From Lamellibrachia satsuma (taxonomy: Eukaryota; Annelida; Polychaeta; Sabellida; Siboglinidae), in NCBI GenBank assembly GCA_033239005.1, contig BSQZ01000006.1, positions 6,193,501-6,257,500 on the forward strand: a DNA stretch of 64,000 bases, read 5' to 3'. Under the pieces are notes generated by a model. The model did no database searches and was not told the origin of the DNA. It saw nothing but the letters and a program-made list of their open reading frames with translations. Shown piece after piece: positions 25,601-33,789 of the stretch (positions are counted from its first letter, which is position 1; each line of letters starts with the position of its first letter). Position numbers and translations under genes: made by a program.

Positions 25601-28600
25601 TTGTTTATAAATTCCCCATGCATGCCTTCTTGGTAATACCATCTCAGATCAATCACCCATTGTTCATCTCCAGTTAAAAAAAAATTCATACATATATACA
25701 TTTTCTGTTGTCCCACTTATGGTGTGTCACATATATGAATGTATTTTCACATTAATATTCAATGAAAGAAGCGATTGATCAGTCAAGGTATGACTCTTGT
25801 TCTAGTCTTATGTGTATGACTCAACTTTAGGACGTCTACTAGTATGACTCAACTTTAGGAGGTATACTAGTATTTATGACTTAAGTGCAATGTTCTTCAT
25901 ATTTCTTAAGAATAAAAAATTTTAACGTCACCTTATGTTAATGTTTATCTTTAGAATAGTGGATTTTGTATGGTATCAAATATAGATAATGGGGGATATG
26001 ACAATTGTATTTGTAATTGTTGGTTTTTGCAGTATAAAAAAACAAATCTAATTTCTGTGACATTTACATATTTTACCTTTTTATAAAAATGATGCTCAGA
26101 AAAAGTTTATAAAATGGTGGAAGGTCATTATGTTGGTATTTGACACGTAGTACAGAAAATATGTTGCCTATGGTGGAAAAAAAATTGGTCTTGGTAATAA
26201 TACTCATAATTATCAGTTCTAATAGCTTGCCTTGTCCTGGTTTGGTGTTATAAATTGTTTGTGTAAACTTTCTAGATGTGCTTTTGCCATTGATTATATT
26301 TTTTGCAATCAAAACATCCAGTGTGAGTTATGGAAATCAAAAGCCAATTGCAACAAAACTCTAAATCTGTAGACAATTTATTCACACACAAGCTGTGATC
26401 CAGATAAAACGATTTTGGTTGAAATTACAACAAAAATGTTTCTATGTTAGTGAGGCACAACACTGAACAGTTTGTTGCAAAAATGTTGCAAAAATTCATT
26501 GGTTTTTTGCCTAATGAAGCAGAATCGAGTTAGATCAAAAGCCGTGTTTTTTGGTTGCCGACTTTTATTCATATTCGATCTAAAAAAATTATTATCAATC
26601 AAGTCTTTGATTGATAATTTTGCATTTTCGTTCTGTCCCACTGCTACCGCTGACAGCACTTGTTCTTAAGATAGCCACTGACATGTCATTCTTCTCAAGG
26701 TATTGGCGTCGCAAACAACAAGAATTTCTTGTCAAAGAGCAAGGTAAAACCACACCAAGTCTGCCAAACGATACGCAACTCTTCATTGATGATTCTGCCC
26801 CCACGCACGACAAGGGCTCTGCTGGGGTGGGTATTGTCCAACTGTAGTGCCCTGCTAACCCTATCCTCACTGGTGCCATCTGTGTGTTGGCCCGTTAACT
26901 CTGGCATCTGGTAAGCATGGGATTAATGAGGTATATAGGCGTAGTAATTATTAGAGATTTCATTTACAGCTGGCGCTAAGTAGATGCAGAGGGTACAGGC
27001 TTACTAAACCTGGCTGCGTGCTACACGGATTTCTAACTTTGCTACAACTGGCTCTGTATTTCGACCTGTCTCTTTTACAACACAGGTTAAAATGGAAACG
27101 GACGAATGATTCCACCACAAACCCCTCTCGTCCGGCACACAATGGCGACACGAGCCAGGCTAGTGTAGCAATATACACGATGGTAAGACGCGCTGTGGCG
27201 CATATACCAGCATACCCTGGTGGAGATGGTTAACAACTCTGCTGGCGTGGTGTTAGGGCGCTGTTATTTCAATTCGTACTAACCCGATACATCTCCACAG
27301 CTCTGGTGTTGGTGCATGGCGATAACACTAGGTGCAGGCTGCCTCTTTCACAGCTTTACACTGTCAGCAGTGGCAACAATGTCACTACTGCATTGTGGGT
27401 TCAATTCTGGGATGTGTTATGGTCACACATGGAAGTATTTGACAGGCAAATGTTGACTTTTATAAACTGTTCCATTCTGCCCAGTATTTGTTTTACATTA
27501 AAGCGAATGTACAACGATTTTCATTGGTTAACAAAACAACTGGGACGTTGTTACACATAATTTATTAGTATGATAACATCTCGGATTGTTAAAAATAATA
27601 TCTGTGTTGCTGTCATGATCTTTCTTCTAATATTTTTGAAATTACATGATTTGGCAATTAAATAAAATATGCCCATTTTACAACATATACAGACTATACA
27701 GGCTATAAAAAACAGACCAATAAATCTTTATGTGCATGTAAGATGATGTAGTAGAGATTATTTAAAAATAAAATGTAAAAATTTAAATGACCAGGGTATA
27801 TAAATTTATTTCATGGGACTGTTATCACCCTTTAAGTTACCTCCCCCCCAGACTGTGGCAGCTCCTGTACTATTTGACTAAACACCCTGTGAAAATTATA
27901 TGACACTTGCAGCAATGGTAACAAACCTACGGCTACCAACCATGCTGTTTAGCGTTGCATAATTTTTAATGGTCCAACAATAAGATGGATTGGATGTTAG
28001 TTGAACAAAAATGGTTGTGAATTTACTGGTTTTGTGATGTAGCATATCCATGTAATTTGATAATATAATTATTTCACACTGCAAGTTGTTCGCAAACAAA
28101 TTTAGCAGTGATATAAAATGAAATAAAACATCACATAAAAATTGTTATTTCTTTGGTAGTGAAATTTGTATAATGATCAGTATATGTTGCTGACTTTATG
28201 CTAAGTTTGCTTGCAGGCTGTTAGAAGGACAACTGTTGATTTTGCTTTCACATGAACATCTCTAGTTAACAGCTGTTTAAAAATACACGTTTTGCTTTCC
28301 AGACAAATCAGAATGAGACCACAAGATATATTTTGTCATCTCATTTGTTTGAGACTAGTGAAGAAACAACCATACTTTATATTTTTACACTTACCACAAA
28401 AAATGTGTTTCAATCCCAGTCAAATTGGGCATTAAAATTGTTGAGATACTTTCAAGTAATATGTTGCCCACTTACATTTTTATACATTTATATCTTCTTT
28501 TGAAACACTTGTTGAATCCATGGCATTATTATTAAGGCTAGCAGTAATAGTGGTGCCCTCTATTGTATAACTAATAAGGTTAGCAACAATGTTGAATTTT

Positions 28601-29235
28601 ACAAGTTATTGTTTCTAATATATATAATCAAACAAGAGTTTTTCTTGATACACAATTTTGGCAAAATTGGCATTAAGAGAAATATCACGCATGGTTTCCT
28701 ACAACTTAAAGGATGAACAACATCCCATTGGTCATCAATATAATTCACATTAGCATGTTTCCTGTAATCTGGTGCCTTTGTTTCCCACTTGCATGCTGAG
28801 GGCAGGTGTTTGCTGTTTCTGAATTCCAGGGTGACACAAATTCCTTCCAGAGTTTGTTGACATCGCATGTATTGTGTTTGTAAAGCATTAACTATTCAAT
28901 CAGATACTAATCTAAATGCATTAAGATAATCATCAATTAAGAATTGTTGCTTTGTGCAATTTAATGTGATATTTTTTGCCTTGATTCGGTTTTTATACAT
29001 ATTATTTCTTTAATAGAAATTATCTTAGTATTTGTAGATAAATTGGAATGCAACTTACAATAACAGAAACAATCATAGCATCAGTTGTTTTTGAAACCAT
29101 CATGTTTTGTTTCAGCCAAATGGACAGAAAGACTCCTGTGAAGTGGAGATAGACCTGAACGGTCGAGGCATGGAGTCTTGTCCCACGACGGAGATAGCGT
29201 TACTAGCCAGTGACTTGAAGGAGTCACGCTTGTAG
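8163..29235 (+). CDS. Membrane-anchored EGF ligand precursor (spitz/neuregulin-like), seven coding exons
   Basis: Gene-level entry. Exons at 8163-8298, 23766-23958, 24365-24423, 24943-25048, 26700-26843, 27086-27182 and 29116-29235 join with compatible phases to a 270-residue protein counted from the ATG at 8205. Order: signal peptide (about 11-31), one EGF domain (Cys 66, 76, 82, 95, 97, 106), short stalk, transmembrane helix (about 128-150), basic stop-transfer RYWRR, and a cytoplasmic tail of about 120 residues. The spacing C-x9-C-x5-C-x12-C-x-C-x8-C with GNRC, and an intron in the single codon between Cys4 and Cys5, are hallmarks of EGF-receptor/ErbB ligands. Such precursors are shed by proteolysis to activate receptor tyrosine kinases. 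Spitz-like versus neuregulin-like cannot be settled. The exon 5 donor is the weak point of the model. Confidence 0.8.
8299..10608 (+). other. Start of the 15-kb first intron
   Basis: No exon with ligand-gene phase and codon character was found. It contains a short (AT)n at 8829-8862. ORFs near 9325-9832 overlap on both strands without motifs. Confidence 0.5.
10609..10695 (+). mobile_element. 5'-truncated SINE fragment, copy 2
   Basis: The segment cttcgttcaccccactttgc, then ctgtgtctttt..agacactaaaag and cgttggtcc, matches the body of the SINE at 590-798 in the opposite orientation. The tRNA-like head is missing. Confidence 0.7.
10720..10768 (+). repeat. G-rich purine tract with quadruplex potential
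   Basis: A run of at least eight GGG-containing blocks (gagggagggggaggggaggg onward to gggaagggaagggaggg) on the plus strand satisfies the usual four-run G-quadruplex pattern. It lies in intron 1. Confidence 0.8.
10769..11769 (+). other. Intron 1, no feature seen
   Basis: AT-rich. The ORF at 11101-11310 on minus is short and without motif. Confidence 0.5.
11770..12478. repeat. Degenerate minisatellite, about 20-bp unit, over 30 copies
   Basis: Variants of gactggactgaggcagaggg tile the region with many substitutions (ctgatgcag, ttgaggcag, ctgagacag). The higher divergence than in the 57-bp and 58-bp arrays suggests an older array. Short ORFs in it are artefacts. Confidence 0.93.
12479..13415 (+). 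other. Intron 1, no gene seen
   Basis: Unique sequence. The ORF at 13026-13319 (-) has no motif and lies antisense within intron 1. Confidence 0.5.
13416..13606. mobile_element. Possible hAT-like DNA transposon remnant
   Basis: The sequence ends with gtttgagaacccctgtg near 13587-13603. This resembles the right terminal inverted repeat of hAT elements of the CAGNGGTTCTCAAAC type. The left end is not clearly matched and no transposase is present. Treat as a non-autonomous remnant at best. Confidence 0.3.
13607..14090 (+). other. Intron 1, no feature seen
   Basis: AT-rich unique sequence leading into the 38-bp minisatellite. Confidence 0.5.
14091..14592. repeat. 38-bp minisatellite, about 13 copies
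   Basis: The unit is gttgcagtgctcagtcaaca plus ggcatgttactgctgaat. Almost all copies are identical apart from tcaaca/tcagca/ttagca variants, so the array is young or strongly homogenised. Confidence 0.97.
14593..16400 (+). other. Intron 1, no gene seen
   Basis: Unique DNA. ORFs at 15339-15530, 15490-15753 and 15734-15952 have no motifs and lack paired splice sites in ligand phase. Confidence 0.5.
16401..16885. repeat. C-rich then G-rich low-complexity region
   Basis: The left part has repeated ccccc runs (16405-16490), and 16695-16735 is again C-rich. The right part repeats ggggcaaaagac-type phrases (16790-16870) and ends in an uninterrupted run of about 13 G at 16851-16863. A degenerate short tandem repeat, partly self-complementary between the halves. 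Confidence 0.75.
16886..18425 (+). other. Intron 1, no supported gene
   Basis: A 111-codon plus-strand ORF at 17876-18211 is the longest non-repeat frame here. It shows no recognised domain, and its splice phase relation to the ligand gene is untested. Confidence 0.4.
18426..18756. repeat. 45-bp minisatellite, about 7 copies
   Basis: The unit is tagctgactgtggactgctc, then tgattgctgccacagatacatgaaa. Its length is a multiple of three, so the minus strand reads HVSVAAIRAVHSQLF per unit over a 132-codon frame. I regard that as an artefact. Confidence 0.96.
18757..19040 (+). other. Intron 1 spacer
   Basis: Short AT-rich stretch between the 45-bp array and the SINE. Nothing recognised. Confidence 0.5.
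19041..19330 (+). mobile_element. tRNA-derived SINE of a second family
   Basis: It starts with gcagccgtggtctagtggtt, an A-box-like tRNA head, followed by a degenerate B box (gggttgtgagtta). A body containing tgcgatggactagtgtccca follows; that phrase is typical of central domains shared by several metazoan SINE families. It ends near ttaccttacctacctac. The head differs from the family at 590-798. Full length is plausible. Confidence 0.75.
19331..22584 (+). other. Intron 1, no gene seen
   Basis: AT-rich unique sequence with an (AT)n tract at 19593-19621. Small ORFs (19756-20013, 20748-20939, 21816-22007) have no motifs. Confidence 0.5.
22585..23100. repeat. Degenerate minisatellite, about 31-bp unit
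   Basis: Four nearly identical copies of ttacagggccttttgggtac + aagctgaagaa (22620-22740) pass into progressively diverged copies (ggccttgtagatacaaggtg and similar) up to about 23100. The gradient suggests recent growth at the left end. Confidence 0.92.
23101..23460 (+). other. Intron 1 spacer
   Basis: Unique sequence between the 31-bp array and the tetranucleotide repeat. No feature recognised. Confidence 0.5.
23468..23575. repeat. (CATA)n microsatellite
   Basis: About 26 perfect copies of a tetranucleotide. It lies 190 bp upstream of ligand exon 2 and creates spurious IHTYIHTY and MYVCMYVC frames. Confidence 0.99.
23766..23958 (+). CDS. EGF ligand exon 2: N-terminal stalk and EGF Cys1-Cys4
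   Basis: Acceptor ttattgcacag ends at 23765; donor CAC|gtgagt follows 23958. The phase 1 entry gives D-G-C-F; the stalk runs to HKLA, then the EGF half C-x9-C-LNGGS-C-x12-C. The exon ends two bases into the codon between Cys4 and Cys5. CLNGGSCFAIR resembles both spitz and neuregulin EGF cores. An extra unpaired Cys (residue 34) lies in the stalk. Confidence 0.88.
23959..24364 (+). other. Intron inside the EGF domain
   Basis: A 406-bp intron in the codon between Cys4 and Cys5, with gtgagt donor and cttccaacag acceptor. It includes a short repeat of cctaagtaagtaa near 24177-24203. Confidence 0.7.
24365..24423 (+). CDS. EGF ligand exon 3: EGF Cys5-Cys6 and juxtamembrane
   Basis: A 59-bp exon, too short for ORF searches. 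It reads CTTEFTGNRCHMTFIDPKL and supplies Cys5, Cys6 and the G-x-R-C end of the EGF domain. Donor TTGT|gtaagt leaves phase 1. Its separate-exon status allows alternative EGF C-loops, as in neuregulins, though no alternative copy was seen. Confidence 0.88.
24943..25048 (+). CDS. EGF ligand exon 4: transmembrane segment
   Basis: Acceptor ttttttatttcag ends at 24942; donor ATCAG|gtatgt follows 25048. It reads YEVRQENLRTASLAAS, then VSVCILLAFIIAFAVWVYIR, a single hydrophobic helix just after the EGF domain with an R/K-rich start to the next exon. The topology is type I, as in EGF-ligand precursors. Confidence 0.88.
25049..26699 (+). other. Intron 4
   Basis: AT-rich. It contains three tandem copies of tgtggtgggcaggatgcta (25164-25226). 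Other ORFs are motif-free. Confidence 0.55.
26700..26843 (+). CDS. EGF ligand exon 5: basic cytoplasmic tail
   Basis: Acceptor cattcttctcaag ends at 26699 and reads into (R)YWRRKQQEFLVKEQ. Two donors are possible. A donor at 26743|gtaaaa gives phase 1, which meets a stop in exon 6. Reading on through GKTTPSLPNDTQLFIDDSAP to CT|gtagtg at 26843 gives phase 2 and keeps exons 6 and 7 open, so it is used here although the splice site is weak. Confidence 0.6.
27086..27182 (+). CDS. EGF ligand exon 6: cytoplasmic tail
   Basis: Acceptor tcttttacaacacag; donor ACGATG|gtaaga in phase 0. The only open frame that ends in phase 0 reads LKWKRTNDSTTNPSRPAHNG then DTSQASVAIYTM, and it joins the open frame of the last exon. 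No motif is recognised; the region is Ser/Thr/Asn-rich. Confidence 0.6.
27183..29115 (+). other. Intron 6
   Basis: AT-rich, no additional exon recognised. Confidence 0.5.
29116..29235 (+). CDS. EGF ligand exon 7: C terminus and stop
   Basis: Acceptor catgttttgtttcag. The phase 0 frame reads PNGQKDSCEVEIDLNGRGME, then SCPTTEIALLASDLKESRL, and a TAG at 29233-29235. The other two frames stop within about 12 codons, so phase 0 is well supported. No known tail motif. Confidence 0.7.
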   Translation, partial: PNGQKDSCEVEIDLNGRGMESCPTTEIALLASDLKESRL

Positions 29236-30481
29236 CACAAAGAGAACTTAGCAACAGGCTACGTACAACTGTGCCATATTCTCTGCAACAGACTGTTGTC
29301 CTCTCTGAGCACTTGTCTGGTTGCTGCGTGTGTTTGTTACCTTGCTGCATTGGAATCGTCATTGTGTTTGTTACCTTGCTGCATTGGAATCGTCATTGTG
29401 TTTTGCGACCGATGTGGGACAATGAACACAGATCCTGGATGAACAAACATACAGTGTCAGAGATCACTGTTGGCTTGCAGTGTTGGTATTGCACGACTGT
29501 GAGAGTAGTGTGTGTAATGTCAGAGTGGAGTTTGCATGGATCAGACTGTAATGTCAAGGAATTAACAGGACAGTCGTGCCTAACACAAGAAATTTTTTGC
29601 AATGTAGCAGAAATTCGGGTAATCGGATAAGAAATCCGAAAACTGTCGTATCGGAGCGGCTGAAGAGAAAATAGCTGTGTATATTTTCCCCAATGACTGG
29701 TGGTCAACTTCCAATGTTCAGTTGTAAATACTCTGTCAGCATGGTGTTGTATTTATGTCACAGTATTTTGTACATATGTTATAGTGAATGCCATTTGCTC
29801 CATCAGCTGCTGTTACAGGGATAGAATATTAACTAAAATCTTCCAAACATTCTAGGCTGAAAATGTTCAATAATGGTGAGTTTGGGGCACACCCATTGCA
29901 CAGCATTGACGCACTCTTCTGTGTCGTAGCTACACTAAACGTAAGCTGTTCTTGAATGTTTCAAGTTCTTTCAACGATACACATGTTGTAAATGCTTGTT
30001 ACTTTATTTTAAAGGTTTTGTTCAGTTTACACATGTCCAGTTTTAATTGCAGATATTTAAAGAAAATTTTACGTACACTGATTTTTAAGATTTCCTATAG
30101 TTCACAATTCATCCAGTTTTATTTGTGGATCTTTGACGTTTTTTAGTTGTGGTGCAGAATGTTAACGTTTTATTCCTCAAGGTCCCTCATTTTTGTCTTC
30201 AATTAAAAGTAATGATAATAATTATTATATGTATATATATATACAGAGAGAGAGAGAGAGAGAATGTAAAGCAGGTGACATCCATTTGATTGCATGGCAA
30301 GTAGGGTCCAAGGCTTATTTATGTGTTGATCTGTTTCATCTGTGATGTCTTTTTGTCTGATCTGAGATGATCAACTTGCCACAAGTTGTATTTTATACAT
30401 GTTTATATAGTCTATCCTTGCGTCCTTCATAGTGGTAACTGATATATGACATTTCAAATTTCTTCAGAAACATAAAATAAA
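29236..30481 (+). other. Probable 3' UTR of the ligand gene
   Basis: Non-coding. A 34-bp direct repeat (ttaccttgctgcattggaat...) occurs twice at 29338-29401. An AATAAA at 30476-30481 is the first clear polyadenylation signal candidate; another lies at 30983-30988. TA and GA dinucleotide runs occupy 30227-30263. Confidence 0.45.
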
Positions 30482-31433
30482 ATTTTTATTATTTGAAAAT
30501 CTGGTTAATTTTGATTGATGGCTAACAAATAGCCGACCTCAAGAGAAACAAGTGGCTGATCAGATTATCTAATATTTACAATCACTGTCATTTATATATT
30601 TTACGTATTTCTGACTACCTAGGTAGTCCAGCTTGGATGTTCCAATGTTCTTACTGCTTGAGACTAAGGAAAGATTATATTGCATAAATGTTTGCTGTAC
30701 AAAGGTGATAACTTATTGAAAGGGATACCATGATGGAGATGTTTTATTTGTTAGGATGAAATTTTCTGTTTTTTTATGTATTTACACATATATATATAAA
30801 ATACTTTGCGTATATTTCTAACATCAAGCCTCAGTTTGCACGTTCACTTTTAGCATTTATCATATTGATGGTCTTGTCAATACTGCCTAGCTACAAATCA
30901 AAGCATGTGACAAGTTCTGCCAATTATCTCCAGAGATATCTCTATTTATGTCATAGAGGCATTTATATTGTACAACTGCAATAATAAAGTCCTAGTTTAA
31001 TAGTAATGAATTGGTTGTGAGTTTGTACTGAGAATATTTCATAAATTGTCATAAAAATTAAATTTCTTCAAGTGAACATATTAAATTAACAACTTCTTAT
31101 GTCATTTAAAATGTACTTTATTATATAAAAATACATACATATGGTCATCCGAACAAATCTCTTAATTATTTGCACTGCAACTTGCAAAAATGCCTACTTT
31201 AAAGTAAAGCATAACGGTTATCATATTACAATGTCTTAGCAGATGCTGGATTATAATGAATAATTTGCTGTTGTTTATAATGGATACTTGTCTACAATGC
31301 TAGATTTCCAACTGATCATGACTGACTATATCTGTTGCACCACATGCACCTAATATAATTCAATCTACGTTAATAATGCTTTATTAAAATATGCATACCT
31401 ATGCTTGGAAAATACATATAAGCATTATTGCAG
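30482..31433 (+). other. Intergenic, no feature seen
   Basis: AT-rich DNA between the presumed 3' UTR and the orphan exon candidate. No gene recognised. Confidence 0.45.
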
Positions 31434-31681
31434 AAATACGTTATCACAGACGCTATAGTCCATTAGAAATTGACGATGAGGTTAAAAAGCCAGATGATTG
31501 GGAGGGTTCCCCGAGTTCCCACAAAAAATCAACCAAATTTAACCCTGGGCCCTTGATTTGGAGGGTTTCGGTCCAATTTAGTGGCTCCGGTTTATGTTTG
31601 CATATGTTCAACATATTTCTAATTGTTTCATTTATTGGTCCTTGCGTTTGCTATGATATTTATAATGGTGCACTATGTTAA
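31434..31681 (+). CDS. Candidate alternative or orphan exon
   Basis: A consensus-like acceptor (aagcattattgcag) opens a frame with coding character, IRYHRRYSPLEIDDEVKKPD then DWEGS, in phase 1. Phase 1 is what the short donor of ligand exon 5 (26743) would need, giving KEQ-E-IRYHRR. After DDWEG the frame looks less coding and stops at 31681. It could be an alternative terminal exon of the ligand gene, an exon of another gene, or chance. Confidence 0.25.
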
Positions 31682-31804
31682 AAAATTAATCGTGGAGTTT
31701 AAGTGTCGCATTAATTATTACTCGATAAACACTACCCCACCTTGTAAGGTCATGTGTGCTTATTTTGTCAAAGAAATACATATTAAGATAACATTAGACC
31801 ATTA

Positions 31805-32570
31805 GCCATATTACATTTGGCTGTTCGTTACTGTGACACCCACGGGCATTATTCCTGGTCAGTTTTAGAAGTGCAGTTATTGATTTCCTAACCAAAACAC
31901 TACATTAACATTGTAGCCCTTTAACCATATTAGTTTGGGTTTTTGCGACATCCAATGGCATTACTTCTGGTCATTTTGAGCCGGTTGGCATCTCTCTTTG
32001 GGTGTAAGCACAGTATTGATATCCTGACCAAAACCTTCTTCCACCCTGTAATGTTGCGAGTACCTTTCTCTCCAAGGTAGCGAGAGTCTTGCGCCAGAGA
32101 ATCAACACCTGCACTGATAGAAAGATACTAAACAGCTCAACATGACCAGGATTAATGTCAATGGAAATCACAATATGGTTTGGTTAAACAATTGTGTCAT
32201 AATGTGTATTTTACTGACGAAAAAGACACTCACTGCTTTACAAGATGGGGAAATATTTTGGCCAGGAAATCAATACCTGCGTCCACAAAAAGATATGGCT
32301 CAAAATGACCAGGAGTAACGTCAATGGGTGTCACAATTGCAAAAACCAATTTGATGTGGTAAATGGGTTACAATTTTATCTGAATATGTATTTGTTGACA
32401 AAAAAGGCACTGCTGACTTTACAGAGAATGGTTTGGCCAGGCAATAAGCAACTGCCCCCACAGAGATGTCGAATGGCTCAACACTACCAGGAATAATGTC
32501 AGTGTGTGTCACAATAGCCAACAAATTTTACTTTTTATCTGGTTATTATGGTTTTTTTTAAATAGGCACT
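31805..32570. repeat. Head-to-head inverted repeat cluster (foldback-like)
   Basis: Two units in one orientation (31805-31910 and 31920-32035, with gacacccacgggcattattcctggtc and gacatccaatggcattacttctggtc at their cores) are followed by three related units in reverse (cores near 32146, 32312 and 32486: ccaggattaatgtcaatg, ccaggagtaacgtcaatg, ccaggaataatgtcagtg). ggtcattttgag near 31970 pairs with ctcaaaatgacc near 32298. The structure could fold into a long imperfect hairpin. No coding capacity. Confidence 0.75.
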
Positions 32571-32744
32571 TATAGGTTTACAGAATGGGGGATAAAGAAA
32601 TAAGATGACCACCAAATGTCAAACTATCATAAAAACAAATTGTCAAACCCTTGTCAGCAATTAAATGGAAGTGAAAGTATGGTCATTCACACATAGCCAA
32701 TGTTATGTTACAAATAAGATAAAGTAATGCATCCACATTTCCTG

Positions 32745-32815
32745 CCTTAGGCTAGATGTGTTAGTGCATAATGAACTGATGAGCTTGGAAATGAATTGTC
32801 CTCTTCAAATCTGTT
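32745..32815. repeat. Dispersed repeat, copy A
   Basis: aggctagatgtgttagtgca followed by taatgaactgatgagcttgg and aaatgaattgtcctctt matches 43112-43172 with scattered substitutions. Unclassified interspersed repeat. Confidence 0.65.
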
Positions 32816-33789
32816 TATTTAATCTTGTGTGCAATAGTACCACCTCCTGCGGATGTGCCTGGAGTGGAGGGAAGAAGGCGAAAAGGAAGACCAACACTGA
32901 AAGGGGAGGATTTGGAGGGAGTGGAGAACGAGAGATGGGGGGGTGGATATGGCAGGGAAATGGGATCAGTGATGAAGAAGGGGAAACAAAAATCAACTTC
33001 AGGGATAAAAACAGCAAAACAATATGCTAACAAAATTAATTATGCCATCCAGCCTTGGTTTTTGGGCCTCGGTTGACATTGACCTAGAGCTATAAGCTTC
33101 CACTTGTGCAAGTATATCATACAGAAATATTAACTAGGGATATCATACAAAACAAAAATGCATATTAGAATTTGCCCTCCAACAGTACTACCAATTGGTA
33201 AAATTTGGCATGTGCACTCCTTGTAATATCTATCTATGTATCTATTTATATATATATATATCCATTATTATCATTAACAGTTTATTTACTTTAATATTAT
33301 ATACTTAATCAGACAGAGTTCAAATTTGTGCAAAGGCTTCTTAAAATCGATTGAAACAAGTATACTAAAAGCATTAGCTTGCTAGCTAGTGCTATGCATT
33401 ACACAATTAGGTATGGATAGCCAATAAAATATGATAAAAGCAGGGTATGTATTTTGTTCCTGAAAAAATCGATGTTTCCTAGGGTTTATATTGGTTGCAT
33501 TTTTTTCTGCAAGTTCAGGAAACCCTACTAGCCATGTTAAGACACATATTTGCATTTTCACAAAAGTGTATGTACATATATATATACTGAACATGTAACG
33601 ATTATTGCATCATGTGTGTGACACGGTTGTTTCTGGTAATACGTTTGATGTTCCCTTAAACAATCTCGAGTGTACTGATGGCATATTCGTCTGAGGCATT
33701 TGTTAAACATTGCTATCGTCACTGTCACGTATGAACCACCAAGTTATCCTGTCCTTGGGACCGGTATTTTTGCTAGTATATATAATATT
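32816..33789. other. Intergenic, no gene seen
   Basis: Purine-rich stretch at 32870-32990 gives overlapping spurious ORFs on both strands. Remainder AT-rich. Confidence 0.5.

Noticed and set aside
32805..33076. Overlapping ORFs on both strands in a purine-rich stretch
   Set aside because: Low complexity; the frames on the two strands mirror each other and none has a motif.
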